Positions 47,309-58,459 are shown, counted from the first letter of the stretch. The stretch: 60,000 nucleotides of DNA from Diphasiastrum complanatum (GCA_029204225.1 CM055108.1:18821779-18881778); one strand, 5' to 3'. Program-made: numbers and translations. Notes: a model not told the origin generated them from the sequence alone.

Positions 47309-49180
47309 CTCCTCCTCACTATCTAGTCCTTGTGGCTGCTCCATATAGATATCCTCTTCCAAAAAACCATTCAAGAAAGCATTAGAGACATCCATTTGAC
47401 ATAGAATCCATCCAAAATGTGATGCAAGTGCAATGATTAGTCTTATTGTGACCATCTTGGCCACGGGTGCAAAAGTTTCCTCATAGTCTATCCCTCTCTC
47501 TTGAGCATAACCTTTTGCAACTAATCTTGCTTTATGTTTGTTAACACTCCCATTTGCATTCAACTTAAGCTTGAAGACCCACTTGCATCCTATTACATTC
47601 CTTTGAGGTCTCTCAACAAGCAACCAAGTTTCATTCTCAATCAAGGCATCATACTCATCCAACATAGCTTTATACCATTCTTTGGAGTTCAATGCATCTT
47701 CAACATTAGACGGTTCTTCAAAACTAGATAAAGCATAAGAAGTGGATGATATACCCTCAACTTGCTGTCCTTTGCCTTGATATGTGAGCCTTGATGGCTC
47801 CACTTTTGCCCTTGAAGATCTCCTTGGTGTGATAGGTGGGTTTGGTGCTTGCTCCTCCATGAGCTCCTCCTCAAAACCAAGATCTTGCTCCTCGGCCATC
47901 TTCTTCTTGATTGTTGGAGCACTTGAGCCTTCTTCAAGCATATGCATATGATGTTCATCAAAGATGACATCCCTTGAAACAACAAATTTGTTCAAGGATG
48001 GGAGATAGACTTTGTAGCCCTTGCTTGAGCTTGCATATCCAAGCATGATCCCTCTTGTGGAAGATGGATCCTCCTTGGTTCTTGTTTCCAATGGCACATG
48101 CACATAACATATACACCCAAAAACTTTCAAGTGATTAAGATTGGGTTTCTTTCCATACAACATCTCATATGGAGTTTTGCCTTCAATTGCTTTGCAAGAC
48201 ACCCTATTCATCAAGTAGTTTGCACATACAAGAGACTCACCCCAAAAGGATTTGGGCAAACAAGCATCTAATCTTAAAGCCTTAGAACATTCACATAATG
48301 TTCTATTCCTTCTTTCAGCAACTCCATTTTGTTGAGGAGTGTAAGGACAAGAAGTCTCTTTCTTGATCCCTTCCTCCTCACAAAAGGCCTTGAACTCATT
48401 GGAGATGAATTCTCCACCATTGTCACTTCTAAGAATCTTGATGCTATGATTATGATGCTTTTCCACAAACAACTTGAACTTTACAAAAGTATCAAATACT
48501 TGAGACTTGAAGGAAAGTAAGAACACCCAACAATATCTTGAGTAGTCATCAATGAAGGTTAAAAACATGGATGAACCTCCATTAGATTTGGTGCTAACAA
48601 TGTGCACATCCGAGTGTATGAGTTCAAGAGGATGAGATGACTTTGTGATGGAGTTTGGAAACACCTTCTTATGTGCCTTGGATAAGGCACAAGCTTCACA
48701 AACCTTGTCTTCCTTCCCAATAGACCTTGGTAGGCCTAAAGCATACTCCTCCTTGATCATAGCCTCCATGGAACCCGAGTTGACATGTCCAAGTCTTTTG
48801 TGCCATAAAGTAAAGGTAGATATCTTGCTCTTCTCGGCCAACATGACAACATTAGTATCCACAAATGCATCCAGCTTATAAAGTTTGCCAAGTCTAGTGC
48901 CCTTAGCCACTATCTTACCCTTCTTCTTGATGAAACATTCATTTGAAGCAAAGTCAACATTGAAACCATTGTCTACCATTTGGCCAACACTTAGTAGATT
49001 CTTTGTTATTGTAGGAATGTACAAAACACCTTCTATGTTGATCTTTTTGGAAGATCCTAAGCAAAGGGGAATGCTACCAACTCCTTCAATCTTACAAGCT
49101 TCATCATTTGCTGTATAGATAGACTTTATAGGTCCATCATAAGATAAGAGAGAAGAGAAAAACTCCCTTTTACTAGTCAT
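47303..49180 (-). pseudogene. E5 pol: protease, integrase, partial reverse transcriptase
   Basis: 625 codons open from MTSKREFF. The protease active site (WWIDSGASSHM) lies just upstream in the same frame. Then VLYIPTITKNLLSVGQM, LWHKRLGHVNSG and KVCEACALSKAHKK (integrase zinc HHCC). The catalytic triad follows: IHSDVHIVS (Asp), LRSDNGGEFISNEF (Asp) and NGVAERRNRTL (Glu). The RT starts GCKWVFKLKLNANGS and stops soon after CQMDVSNAFLNGFLEEDIYM. The palm motif YVDD and RNase H are missing. The last codons (DSEEEC) overlap the polypurine tract and the LTR start. Integrase looks intact; RT cannot work. The frame differs from gag. Confidence 0.9.
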
Positions 49181-49199
49181 GTGTGAACTAGCACCCGAG

Positions 49200-50132
49200 T
49201 CAATCCACCAAGGATTTGAAGCTTGTTGAAGAAAATATGGACATCATGAGAGAGTCCTCATGTGAACTCTCCTCCTCCTCCTCTTTGCTCATGTTGGCTT
49301 GGCTTTGATCTTGCTTCCTCTTGAAGCATTCCGAGGCATAATGCCCCATCTTGCTACAATAGTAGCACTTCACCTTTGATTTGTCCTTCTTGACTTTGGT
49401 GGTTGATGGAGATGCCTTTGGGGGTCCTTCTTGATCCTCAAGCTTTGTAGACTTCTTGAATGTTGATCCTTTGCCTTTGGACTTGCCTTTGCCTTTGGTG
49501 AAGAGAGCTTGGTCATCTCCACCTTGGATGGAAAGCCTATCCATCCTCTCTTGCATTTGGCTCCTTCTTGATTCCTCGGCCATGAGCGTGCCTTGGAGTT
49601 CTTCAAGTATGGGTAGCTTACCCATAATTGCATATCCCTGAACCAAATTGTCAAATTCAAAGCTTAGTCCATTCAATATGAGTTGAACAAGCTCTTCATC
49701 CTTGATAGGTTCACCTATAAAGGCTAGCTCTTTGTTCAATTCTTTTACTCTTAGGACAAAAGTATGTGCACTCTCTCCTTTCTTTTGATAGCTTCTATAG
49801 ATTTGATTCTTCAAAGCTAACATTCTAGTTTGGTTCTTGGATTCATAGACCTTTTGCAAAGTCTCCCAAGCATCTTGAGCTGAAGTGCAATCTCCTACCT
49901 CTCTTAAGAGTTCATTTGCAACATTCATTTTTATGCAATGTAGTGCAACATTGCACCTCTTGATGTATTTGGCTTTTTCTTGAGGATGAATAGGTTCACC
50001 CTCCTTACCATTTACAATTTCCATCAGATCTTGCATGATCATGATAGATTCCATTCTAACTTTCCATATGGAATAGTTAGTTTTGTTGAGCCTTTCATTA
50101 GTATCCAAAAGATATGCATTTATAGATGCCAT
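49200..50132 (-). CDS. E5 gag, apparently intact
   Basis: 310 codons from MASINAYLLDTNERLNKTNY. It has the UBN2/gag-polypeptide fold (YSIWKVRMESIMIMQDLMEI, then ALHCIKMNVANELLREVGDC and LALKNQIYRS), a lysine-rich linker and one zinc knuckle CYYCSKMGHYASEC. It ends ..SSTSFKSLVD with a TGA that overlaps the protease frame, so pol lies in another frame. Its expected role is to form the particle that packages element RNA. Related to the E7 gag at 59114. Confidence 0.9.
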   Translation of the reverse strand: MASINAYLLDTNERLNKTNYSIWKVRMESIMIMQDLMEIVNGKEGEPIHPQEKAKYIKRCNVALHCIKMNVANELLREVGDCTSAQDAWETLQKVYESKNQTRMLALKNQIYRSYQKKGESAHTFVLRVKELNKELAFIGEPIKDEELVQLILNGLSFEFDNLVQGYAIMGKLPILEELQGTLMAEESRRSQMQERMDRLSIQGGDDQALFTKGKGKSKGKGSTFKKSTKLEDQEGPPKASPSTTKVKKDKSKVKCYYCSKMGHYASECFKRKQDQSQANMSKEEEEESSHEDSLMMSIFSSTSFKSLVD

Positions 50133-50929
50133 CTAGTCTCCTAATCAAGGACTTGACACAAATGAAGGTTACTTCTATTGATTTGATTGAAGATCTAGCT
50201 TATCCCACTTCTTAGGGACCTGAAAAGATCAGTAATAGACTTCCTATAAAGATCTAAGAATGATCTCTAACAAAATCAAATCATAGAATACTAGAAACAA
50301 TGCACTTGCTTGATTGAAGTAGACAATACTAGTAGAATTGCCCCTCTTTCTATAAAGAACATTAAAGCTTCCAAATGATCTGATCAAGAGTGAATTTCAG
50401 AAACTAATGTACTTCCAAAATCACTTGTAAAAGATCTAAATGGAACTTAATGAGGATGCAACACAATCTACTATCCAATCACAAGCAAAGAATGATCAAA
50501 ATTGATGAAAAATTGATCTAATTTGGTGCATAAGTCAAGCAATGGTGGGACTGAACCTAAATCACTTTAGGAGGTGTCTACTACACCTTAGAACAGCCTT
50601 GAATAGTCCCCAAAACTCTGATCTTCCCTCTCCTTGAATGCTAGAAAGCCTCCTCTATGAAATCACCTCCAAAACTTGCTTAGAAATCAATGCTTGGAGC
50701 AAGCAAAACTTGCTATCTTGGTAATGTGAATTGAATTCAACTTTGCCTCTGGTTTTAGACACCTAAACACCTGCAAATGAAGTCACACAACACCAATATC
50801 CAATGTATTTGACTCACTTTGAGTTCTAGAATCAATACTAGATGCTAAGATCCAATGTACACAAGATTTAGATAAAAAATTGTGATCAAATTGAATGAAA
50901 ACCAAGGATTTAGCTCATTTCAGCCTTTA
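50133..50929 (-). other. E5 untranslated leader
   Basis: About 800 bp between the primer site and the gag ATG, with no open frame of note. Such long leaders are also present in E6 and E7. Confidence 0.7.
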
Positions 50930-50942
50930 GGCTCTGATACCA
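50930..50942 (-). other. Primer-binding site of E5
   Basis: The minus strand reads TGGTATCAGAGCC immediately after the LTR end ..TTTTTACA. Confidence 0.95.
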
Positions 50943-51624
50943 TGTAAAAATTACAGCAAATAAGGATCCTAAAACACTTGAAATGATGAGGGAAACAATA
51001 GATTATGATTTCATAAGATTAGCACAAGTTGAACCATCAAAATCCATCAAAAATCTATGCTTGAACCTCACTAAATGGCCCAAATCCTTGAAGAAGGCTT
51101 CACACGTGTGAAAGTACGGCCTCCCACAGTATGAGTACTGTACACCAGACCTACATTCAATCTTATAATCATTAGTAATCACAAGTACTCAAACAATTAT
51201 GAACATAGAGAGCAATTGCACCATTATGAGAGAAAAAACATGAAATTGCTTGATTGATTTTGGTGAGATATCATCACCTATATATACATGATCCATCACG
51301 GTTTTGGGCAGGTATGAGTAGCCCTAAACCTATCCCTAATGCTAATTTTGGTGGATCTTTCATCCCTACCAAGTTAGGGTTGGAATCTTGGAGATCCCTC
51401 AACAATGCAAAAATTACCAAAAATAGCTCCTATTTTTTCTCCCTTGTATCTAAGCATAATTTGGACTCATTCCAAAGGTTCTAACACTTAGGTCTACTTG
51501 AGAACATCCTTATGAATGGAATCCTATGCTATTTGGCACGTGTGACAAGCCACATCATGACCATCTAACTATTTACAAGTCATATGACCAAAACTAGTCA
51601 AGCTAGAATTGTGAATTTTTAACA
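50943..51624 (-). repeat. 5' LTR of E5
   Basis: Partner of 46627-47308. A TATATATAGG box (minus strand, near 51280) would start transcription near 51250, so the palindrome TTCACACGTGTGAA (51099-51112) would lie in the transcribed part, next to GGCCGTAC. Confidence 0.95.
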
Positions 51625-51629
51625 TTATT

Positions 51630-51901
51630 GTATATATAGAGCCACATTTCCCCATAATCAATGTGAGACACCAATCTTGGTTTTGGAAGCAATTTTGAGT
51701 GATTCTCTCCATTTGTCTACATTTGTTAGAAAGTACACCTACCTTCTATTAATGATTGTTCTTGTTAGGATTTTGTGTCTAGAATTGATCTAGATTGATC
51801 TTAATCTCAAGTAGATTGATAGATCAAGTAATCTGACAACCAATCCCTCTTGAGGATCAGATTAGGATCCACTCTTGGTCGTTTTTGTCCTTTTTTTCAC
51901 A
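51630..51901 (+). mobile_element. 3' part of the 5' LTR of element E6
   Basis: Ends TTTTTTTCACA at the primer site and contains a TATATATAG box at about 51632. The upstream part of this LTR is not seen. E5 sits directly at its left edge, so E5 may have inserted into it. Confidence 0.6.
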
Positions 51902-51914
51902 TGGTATCAGAGCC
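51902..51914 (+). other. Primer-binding site of E6
   Basis: TGGTATCAGAGCC follows the LTR end CACA. Confidence 0.9.
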
Positions 51915-53695
51915 AAGTACAAGAGTTTTTGTTGAAATTGATAGGGTTAATCCAAATCAAGGCCAAAATTGGCAGTTTTTTGGGAACTAGTCAAATTTTG
52001 TCTAGCGAGTTGGATTTGATAGCTATCCTCAAATTTTTTTGTCCAGATCTTGTTGTGGGTTGTAGGAACCCTTTTCACACGTGTGAGGCCGTACAGCTCC
52101 GGTTTTGGCTGAGAGATTTTAAAAATTTGTAAAATTTGACTCACATACCCAATTTGAGTGATTTTTGGTGCAAAATCAAGCATTTTCTATAGTAAATCTG
52201 TTCCTTTGATTAGTTCTTGGATTAGATCAGCCAAAAAATCAAAATTGAAGTTTGAAATAGGTGCATTAATTGATCTTCTCTGATTTTTTGAGTGTATGTT
52301 AAAGTTAAGAGAGATTTTGCTAAAAATCATAGATTAAGGAGTGATATGCAAGGTGAGAGGTTAAAATCCATTGTACCATCACTCTAGATTTGTTCAAGAG
52401 TGATAGGGTCAAGTTTAGAAGCATCAATTTGCTAGAAAACATCCTTGGATCTGTCCTCCAAGTGAAACCTTTGAGAGTTTCTAGTGCATATAGCATCTAT
52501 GCAAATCTTTTGTAGAATTTGACATAGATTGGCTTCAATTGAGAGTTCTAGAAAAGAGATTGAGATCCAAGTCACATTGTTCAACCCTACTCAATTTGTT
52601 TGAGTGATTGTAAGGTTTGAAAAGAGTCATTAAGGCGTCTATGACAAATGTGTATAGAGAGATCCAATTTTCTAAGAGTTCCTTCCTTTGTAGAGGGCAA
52701 GATCTAGAAGCTCATTATGTGTTGTTATTGGTGAAGAATTTGGCTTCTCCTATGTGATCAAATCTTTCTTAGTGGCATTAGCTCTTTGAAGCACAATATC
52801 TTAGTGAGAAAAATCACAACTTTTGATTTTGAATTTCATTCCAAGTCTTAAAAGGTAGAGTAAGTAGGAGTGATTGAATTCAATTTGTTGAGCAAAAATT
52901 GACATAGTATGTATGAAACTCAAATTAGTTCTATTCAACTTTCTTTGTGAGAGTGTGAGGGTAAATTTGTGATCCCATTGGATGTCTAGAATGAGGAGGA
53001 GTTCATATGTGAGTATTCATGCATGGTTGAGATCTTTGTGAATCTCTAATTGTCTAAATTTTTAAGCTTTGTGAAAAATTGGTGGTATAGTTTGTTTTCA
53101 AATCAAATCAAATTCATTCTAAATCTCAAGAGTGAGATTATTTGGGTCAAGAGTGAGTCCAAAAGAAGTGATTAAGTTTGATTTTCATGTGTTTGAAACA
53201 AAACCCATCTTTTGTTCAAGAATCTCAAGTGTTGAGAGAACTAGTCAAGTGAAAAGGAAAATCTAGGTTCAAATCTTTTCATATCCATTTCAACTTTCAA
53301 AAAAGAGAGACATTGGTATTTGATGAGTCCAATAGGAGATTGGATCTGATTTCTTTTGTGATTTGATTCAAAGATTGTGTGCTTTTGTCTTAGTGATCAA
53401 AGCAAAGTTTTAGCAAGCCTCAAGGTCAAGCATCTACATGAAATTTGGAAGGGATCAATTTTGGAGGTGCTAGGATGGTGCAAAGCTCTCAAGCTCATCA
53501 AAAATGTCAACATGTCATTGGCTGATCTTCACACCTAGCAAAGACCAATTCAGCCCATGGAGTCAAGTTCAAGATCATCATGTTTTCCATCAAGCTAGAT
53601 TTTTGAGGAGTGTGAAAAATGCAAAAATAAGCTTGGTAGAGGCCAAAAATCATGTATATAGGATGATTACACATGTGTGGAGCCCTGTGAGTATT
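51915..53695 (+). other. E6 leader/internal region without coding domains
   Basis: About 1.8 kb with no retrotransposon protein. It holds TTCACACGTGTGA followed by GGCCGTACAG at 52074, about 160 bp after the primer site, and a variant ACACATGTGTGG near 53670. It resembles a copia leader and joins abruptly to a foreign pol fragment at about 53695. Confidence 0.55.
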
Positions 53696-54355
53696 TGGTT
53701 GCATTGCCTACACGCAGATCCCAAAGGAGACAAGGAAGAAAATCGACTTCCAAAGTCTAAAGACCGTCCTGATCGATTACACTTCCTCCGACAACACCTA
53801 CAAGTTGTACGATCTCGATACCCAGCAGATTTTATTCAGCATGGATATTGTTTTTATTGAGAACCAGTTTATCGACTTCAAAATCAAGGGTAAAGTTCCA
53901 CGCGAACCTTCGACACTTGCCACCTACATGACAATTCAAACCTCACGCTCCATCATGTCGATAGTCGACCAACTATTCGACAACAAGTCAGAAGAAGATG
54001 TTGTTGTTGCTCAGCGACAACCCGACCAAGGAATGGATCATCAACCGACTCCACCTCCAAGAAGATCGAAGAGAGTGGGGGCATAGTCCATTAGGTATAT
54101 CCATGAGTTTGTCTATCTTTTAATTTAGGAATCAACTACTATTGATGAGACACTTAGCCAACAGACTCCGATATCTGGAGAGAAGCGATGGACAGATAGT
54201 ATTCCTCTCTGATCAAGAACCAGACACGGTCATTGATCGACTACCTGTCGGCAGCAATCTTATCGATTGCAAATGGGTCTTTAAGATCAAATATAAAGCT
54301 GACGGGGGTATTGATCAAAGCAAGGCCCGTCTAGTAGCAAGAGGATTTTGTCAGA
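53696..54355 (+). pseudogene. Copia integrase-end to RT-start fragment joined to the E6 leader
   Basis: In changing frames it reads QIPKETRKKIDFQSL, TYKLYDLDTQQILFSMDIVF (integrase C-terminus and linker start), PTPPPRRSKRVGA, then CKWVFKIKYKADGGIDQSKA and LVARGFCQ (RT fingers). It ends mid-domain at about 54355. The sequence is closest to the E4 family and more GC-rich than the leader beside it. Confidence 0.75.
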
Positions 54356-54529
54356 ACCTTGTCTCTTACTTTCGCATATAATTTTTGCACGTTTATTCAA
54401 TCAGAACAGATACTGTTCTATTAGTACATAGATCAGATAAAATTGCGATTCAAGACATTGATATTAGTTTGATTTATTCAAAGTTGCATCGTGTTCTATG
54501 TGGAAGAATAATTACTATTTTTCCTACAG
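54356..54529 (+). mobile_element. LTR end of element E8 (left part missing or short)
   Basis: It ends ATTTTTCCTACA at a primer site. A TG start at about 54360 is possible but would make an LTR of only about 170 bp, so truncation by the upstream fragment is more likely. Confidence 0.5.
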
Positions 54530-54610
54530 TGGTATCAGAGCCTACATAATTAAATCTGATACAATGGTATCAGAGCATACGGAATTAAAGTTGATACAGT
54601 GGTATCTTCG
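54530..54610 (+). repeat. Primer-binding site of E8, repeated in tandem (35-bp unit)
   Basis: TGGTATCAGAGCC at 54530 recurs as TGGTATCAGAGC at 54565 and as a partial TGGTATCTTCG at 54600, each preceded by TACA. The unit includes ATAATTAAA.CTGATACA-type spacer sequence. Confidence 0.9.
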
Positions 54611-54677
54611 TATCCCTCGTAGCATTCTTCATACATCCATCAGTAAGCCACTATCTGGATGTTATTCAGAAATAGAA

Positions 54678-55700
54678 GATGTCGTCATCATCAATATTCA
54701 AGCTAAGTTCACTACAATCTTGGACCCAGAAGGTTCAAACCACTTGATTTGGAAATTAAAGACTTCGCTCTTGTTGAAGGGCCAAGGTCTATGGCAATGG
54801 GTAGAACCAATTGAGGAGAAGCTAGAAGCTACTCCTAGCAAAGAACTTCGAGAATGGAGTTTAAAAAATGACAAAGCTACAGCAATTATTGTGTATTCAG
54901 TGCATGACAATACAATGCTAGATCTTACATCAATTTCAAACGCAAATGATTTATGGAAGAATTGCAAACCAAAAAATGAGACTCGATCTCGTAATCAGAT
55001 CATGTTCTTGGAAGACCAATTAACTTACCTAGAGTGGGACGACAAAGACCTGAACACATCCGTGAGAAAGATTAAAGATCTATTTATTTCCTTGCAAAAT
55101 TTTGGTGCAGAAAATACAATTTCTAAGGCAAAACAGCTTAGTTATTTTCTTTGAGCCCTACCCAGGTCATTCCACACAACTCAAATCTTATTGGCGAAAG
55201 ATGCGAGAATGACACTTCAAAAGGCAATAGATGGAATTAAGGAGGAAATAGAAGCTTGTTAACGCTATGACGACAATGGTGATTCAGAAAATGCTCTATT
55301 TATTCAAAAGAATAAATCTTCTAATAAGTCTAAGTTTAAGAGGGAATCATCTAAGAAGAATGAGTCTAACACTAATAAACAACAATCTGGAAAACAACAG
55401 AAGAATTTTGGTGATAAGAAGATCTGCAACAGATGTAGAAGATCAAGTCACACAGAAGAAAAGTGTTGGCTAAATTCAAAGATTGAATGCATTCATTGTC
55501 ATAAACGGGGTCATGCAGCAGCAGACTATTATCACTATCCCAGAAACAAAAAGGAACAAAATCAAAGCGAACCTTCATATTCAAACTATGTCGAAGACAA
55601 AGCAGAATACTCCAGAGCAGCAGAAGACAGGGCAACAAGGAATTCAGCAGCTTATGTTAGTACTGATCTATGTTATTCATCTAATTCAATTCGAGAAGTA
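54678..55700 (+). pseudogene. E8 gag, broken
   Basis: Same family as E2 gag: INIQAKFTTILDPEGSNHL, WKLKTSLLLKGQGLWQWVEP, KELREWSLKNDKATAI. The likely ATG at 54678 is one frame off the body (slip in a TCA/TCG run). Stops interrupt after KQLSYFL (55153) and at 55259. Two zinc knuckles follow, CNRCRRSSHTEEKC and CIHCHKRGHAAADY, the second lacking its last cysteine. Confidence 0.85.
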
Positions 55701-56480
55701 GTAATTGATTCGGGAGCCACCTCACATTTTGTTTCCTCGAAACAAATTTTGTCTGAGTACAAGAAGACGAACTATTCGAGATTCATTATACTTGGAGACA
55801 GTTCTAAACACGTGGTTGATGGAATTGGTGTATTATGGCTGGACACGAATCAGGGAGACAAGAAACTGGAGGAAGTTCTATATGTCCCTACTCTTGATAA
55901 AGATCTTCTATCTGTTGCTAAGATAGTCGATACAGACATGTCAGTAACCTTCACAAAGAACTCTCTTCAGCAAGTTCGCTATAGTATATTTTATTTGTAC
56001 CAAATCTGAAGCTTTCGAGAAATTCGTTGAGTATACAAATTGGGCTGAAAAATAGCTAGGCAATAAGCTGAAGCAAATTTGCACAGATCATGGAGGTGAG
56101 TACATTTCCAACGAATTCAAAATTTATTGTATTGATCGAGGTATTATGCACACGAAGACTGCATCTTACACACCTTAGCACAATGGAATAGCTGAACGAA
56201 GGAATCGCACACTGATGAAAGTGTACGATGGCTCTTCCGAAAGCACCAAAACAGTTGTGGGCAAAAGTAGTGGCTACATCAAATTATCTAGCATTTGTTC
56301 GAACATTTGGATGTGCAATGTATATGCACATACCAGATAAGCTGAGAAAGAAACTTGATGAAAAGACAAAACAAGGTTTTCTGGTAGGATTCGAGTTACG
56401 TTTGTCATATTATTGTGTTTATGTACCCGAAACTGACAAAATAAAAGTTGTTCGAGATGTTAAATGTGATTAGACAAAAT
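55701..56480 (+). pseudogene. E8 protease and integrase with two internal deletions
   Basis: Protease VVIDSGATSHFVSSKQILSE and LYVPTLDKDLLSVAKIVD are followed at about 55965 by a jump straight into the integrase core (VYFICTKSEAFEKFVEY). The zinc site and first catalytic Asp are therefore lost. TDHGGEYISNEF and GIAERRNRTLMK remain, with stops. A second jump in 56228-56473 goes from LWAKVVATSNYLAF directly to VRTFGCAMYMHIPDKL. Confidence 0.8.
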
Positions 56481-56759
56481 ATATAGCAGACAATGATCTA
56501 GTCGTCTATGAAATTCTCATAAATTATTATGAGCTACCAACGACAACAGAAGAAAAACAAGCAAAAGATGAAAGAGAATTACCAGATTCAGAGAGAAACC
56601 AAGATCGAGTGCCTGACAGACTCGAATCGCCAGTTCGAATTCCAGCAAAAAAAATTTGAATCAGAATAGAACTCAAAACCTGAAGAGTCAAACTCGAAAC
56701 CACATGTGAGAAGATCAAACAGACAACGAAAACCACCAGAAAGGTACGGTTAGGATGTT

Positions 56760-57651
56760 TTTAATACGGCCATCGAATTTTGTGGATTCGTTGACGAACC
56801 TCAAACATTCGAGGAAGCTGTAGATGGACCAGATAAAGATCATTGGATTCAGACAATGGAGGACGAAATGTCATCCATGTATAAGAACAATGTATGGACA
56901 CTTGCACCTATACCTGATGGCAGAAAACCAGTCAAGTGCAAGTGGATCTACAAGATTAAAACAGGTCCTGATGGAGAAAACATCATATACAAGGCAAGGT
57001 TGGTTGCAAAAGGTTTTTCACAAAAGCATGGGATCGACTACACTAATACTTTCTCACTTATAGTCAAACATACATCAATTCGCTTGTTATTCGTGTATGC
57101 AGTGGCTCATGATCTGAAAATCCATATTGTGGATGAGAAAATGCAGAATTGGAAGAAGACTTATTCATGGACCAACCACTTGGTTTTGTAAGCCAACAAA
57201 TATGGATGTCACATGAATAAATGCATTTATGGTCTCAAACAAGCAGCAAGACAATGGTATAGAAAGAAGGACGAAGCACTACATTCCATAGGCTTCAAAC
57301 CTCTATTTGCTAAATCAAATGTCTATATCAAGCATGTTCAAAACGAAATAATCATTTTAGCTGTTTATGTTGATGACACACTTATCTTCTCAAGAAGAGA
57401 TAAGTTAGTTTCAGATGTCAAAAGAGACATATTTGAAATATTTGAGATCGCTGACCTAGGAGAAGCCAAAATCTATCTAGGCTTGTAGATGTGAGAGACT
57501 TTGAAGGTGGTAAGTTGTATCTTCACCAACAAAAGTACACTCAAAAGATCATTGAAGACTTCAACATGCTCGAATGCAAAGGTGTGTTGAAAATTGTCAC
57601 TTCTCACTTGACATTGGTTCATGTAAATATTCATCAAACATTAGAATATGT
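56760..57651 (+). pseudogene. E8 reverse transcriptase, 3'-truncated
   Basis: Reads EPQTFEEAVDGPDKDHWIQT, WIYKIKTGPDGENIIYKARL, VAKGFSQKHGIDYTNTF, then (after a gap and stop near 57190) MNKCIYGLKQAARQWYRKKD, with AVYVDDTLIFSRRDKLV as the catalytic YVDD. The region after QMDV-type sequence is altered (HIVDEKMQN). It ends near 57650 where the E7 LTR begins. No RNase H is present. Confidence 0.85.
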
Positions 57652-58447
57652 TGATGATCTGATTTCACACGTGTGGAGCCTGTTCCCACGTGTGAAAGGA
57701 TGTACTTTTCATGTTTGTATATATCCAAATTGATTTTGTATCATTCTAGTTAGTGTGAACATGAAATGACTAGTTTTTTAGTCAAGTTGAGTAGTCACCT
57801 ACAAATTAGCTTTTCCTTGCATGTGCATGAGTAAATGCTCCCACATGGCAAGTGGATGTTCACACGTGTGTATAGAGTACTAGAAGATAAGAGTTGACCA
57901 TTTTCCTTATATCCTATTTTGTAGGGAATATTCCTATATTCTAGGAGACTAGCTTTTTGGATTTTAGTCATATTCTAGAAGGTCAACTATTGGATAAGGA
58001 TCAAGGATGGATCAAATGGATAGATCTGAGTGATGTGGCACTCTTCACACGTGTGAAGGCCTGCTGGACTGTACCAAACTCATGGATGTACTTGATCCAT
58101 AAAAGGATCATCATTTTGCTAAGAAGATTGATGAGACTTTTGCACTCTACACTTTTGTGAGGTTTCTAGGCATTTGTCTTGTGATTTTTATGTATGATTG
58201 CTATCTAGTATCATTGTACTTGTTGTTTCAGGTGCAGGACATACAGTGGACAGTACTCCACACGTGTGAGGCCGCTCTCACTAAAAAATGATGTGTTGAT
58301 CCTTTGCTCTTGCTTAAATCCAAGTGTAGTGAATCTAGATCAAGATCTAATGTGTAGAACTTGATAGATTCATTGATTAAGCAACCAATAACTCTCTATG
58401 ATTGTAAACTACAATCATTATTGTCCTAAAAACTGTAAAATTTATCA
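57652..58447 (+). mobile_element. 5' LTR of copia element E7
   Basis: Starts TGATGATCTGATTTCACACG and ends AAAATTTATCA (TGAT..ATCA termini) directly before the primer site, about 796 bp. It carries four of the eight CACACGTGTG palindromes (57666, 57861, 58046, 58259) plus a near copy at 57686. The start is inferred from the end of E8 coding sequence and from the termini. Confidence 0.65.
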
Positions 58448-58459
58448 TGGTATCAGAGC
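58448..58459 (+). other. Primer-binding site of E7
   Basis: TGGTATCAGAGC follows the LTR end ATCA. Confidence 0.9.

Larger units (their letters stand above)
46627..51624 (-). mobile_element. Young copia element E5 with both LTRs and target duplication, RT truncated
   Basis: Two 682-bp direct repeats (46627-47308 and 50943-51624) start TGTAAAAATT and end TTTTTAACA. I count two substitutions between them. TTATT flanks the element on both sides (46622-46626, 51625-51629). Order on the minus strand: LTR, primer site, about 800-bp leader, gag, protease, integrase, start of RT, polypurine tract, LTR. The RT is cut after its first catalytic Asp region and RNase H is absent, so the element is non-autonomous although recently inserted. 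Confidence 0.95.

Noticed and set aside
48645-49118. Plus-strand frames of 77-78 codons
   Set aside because: Antisense shadows of the E5 protease and integrase frame.
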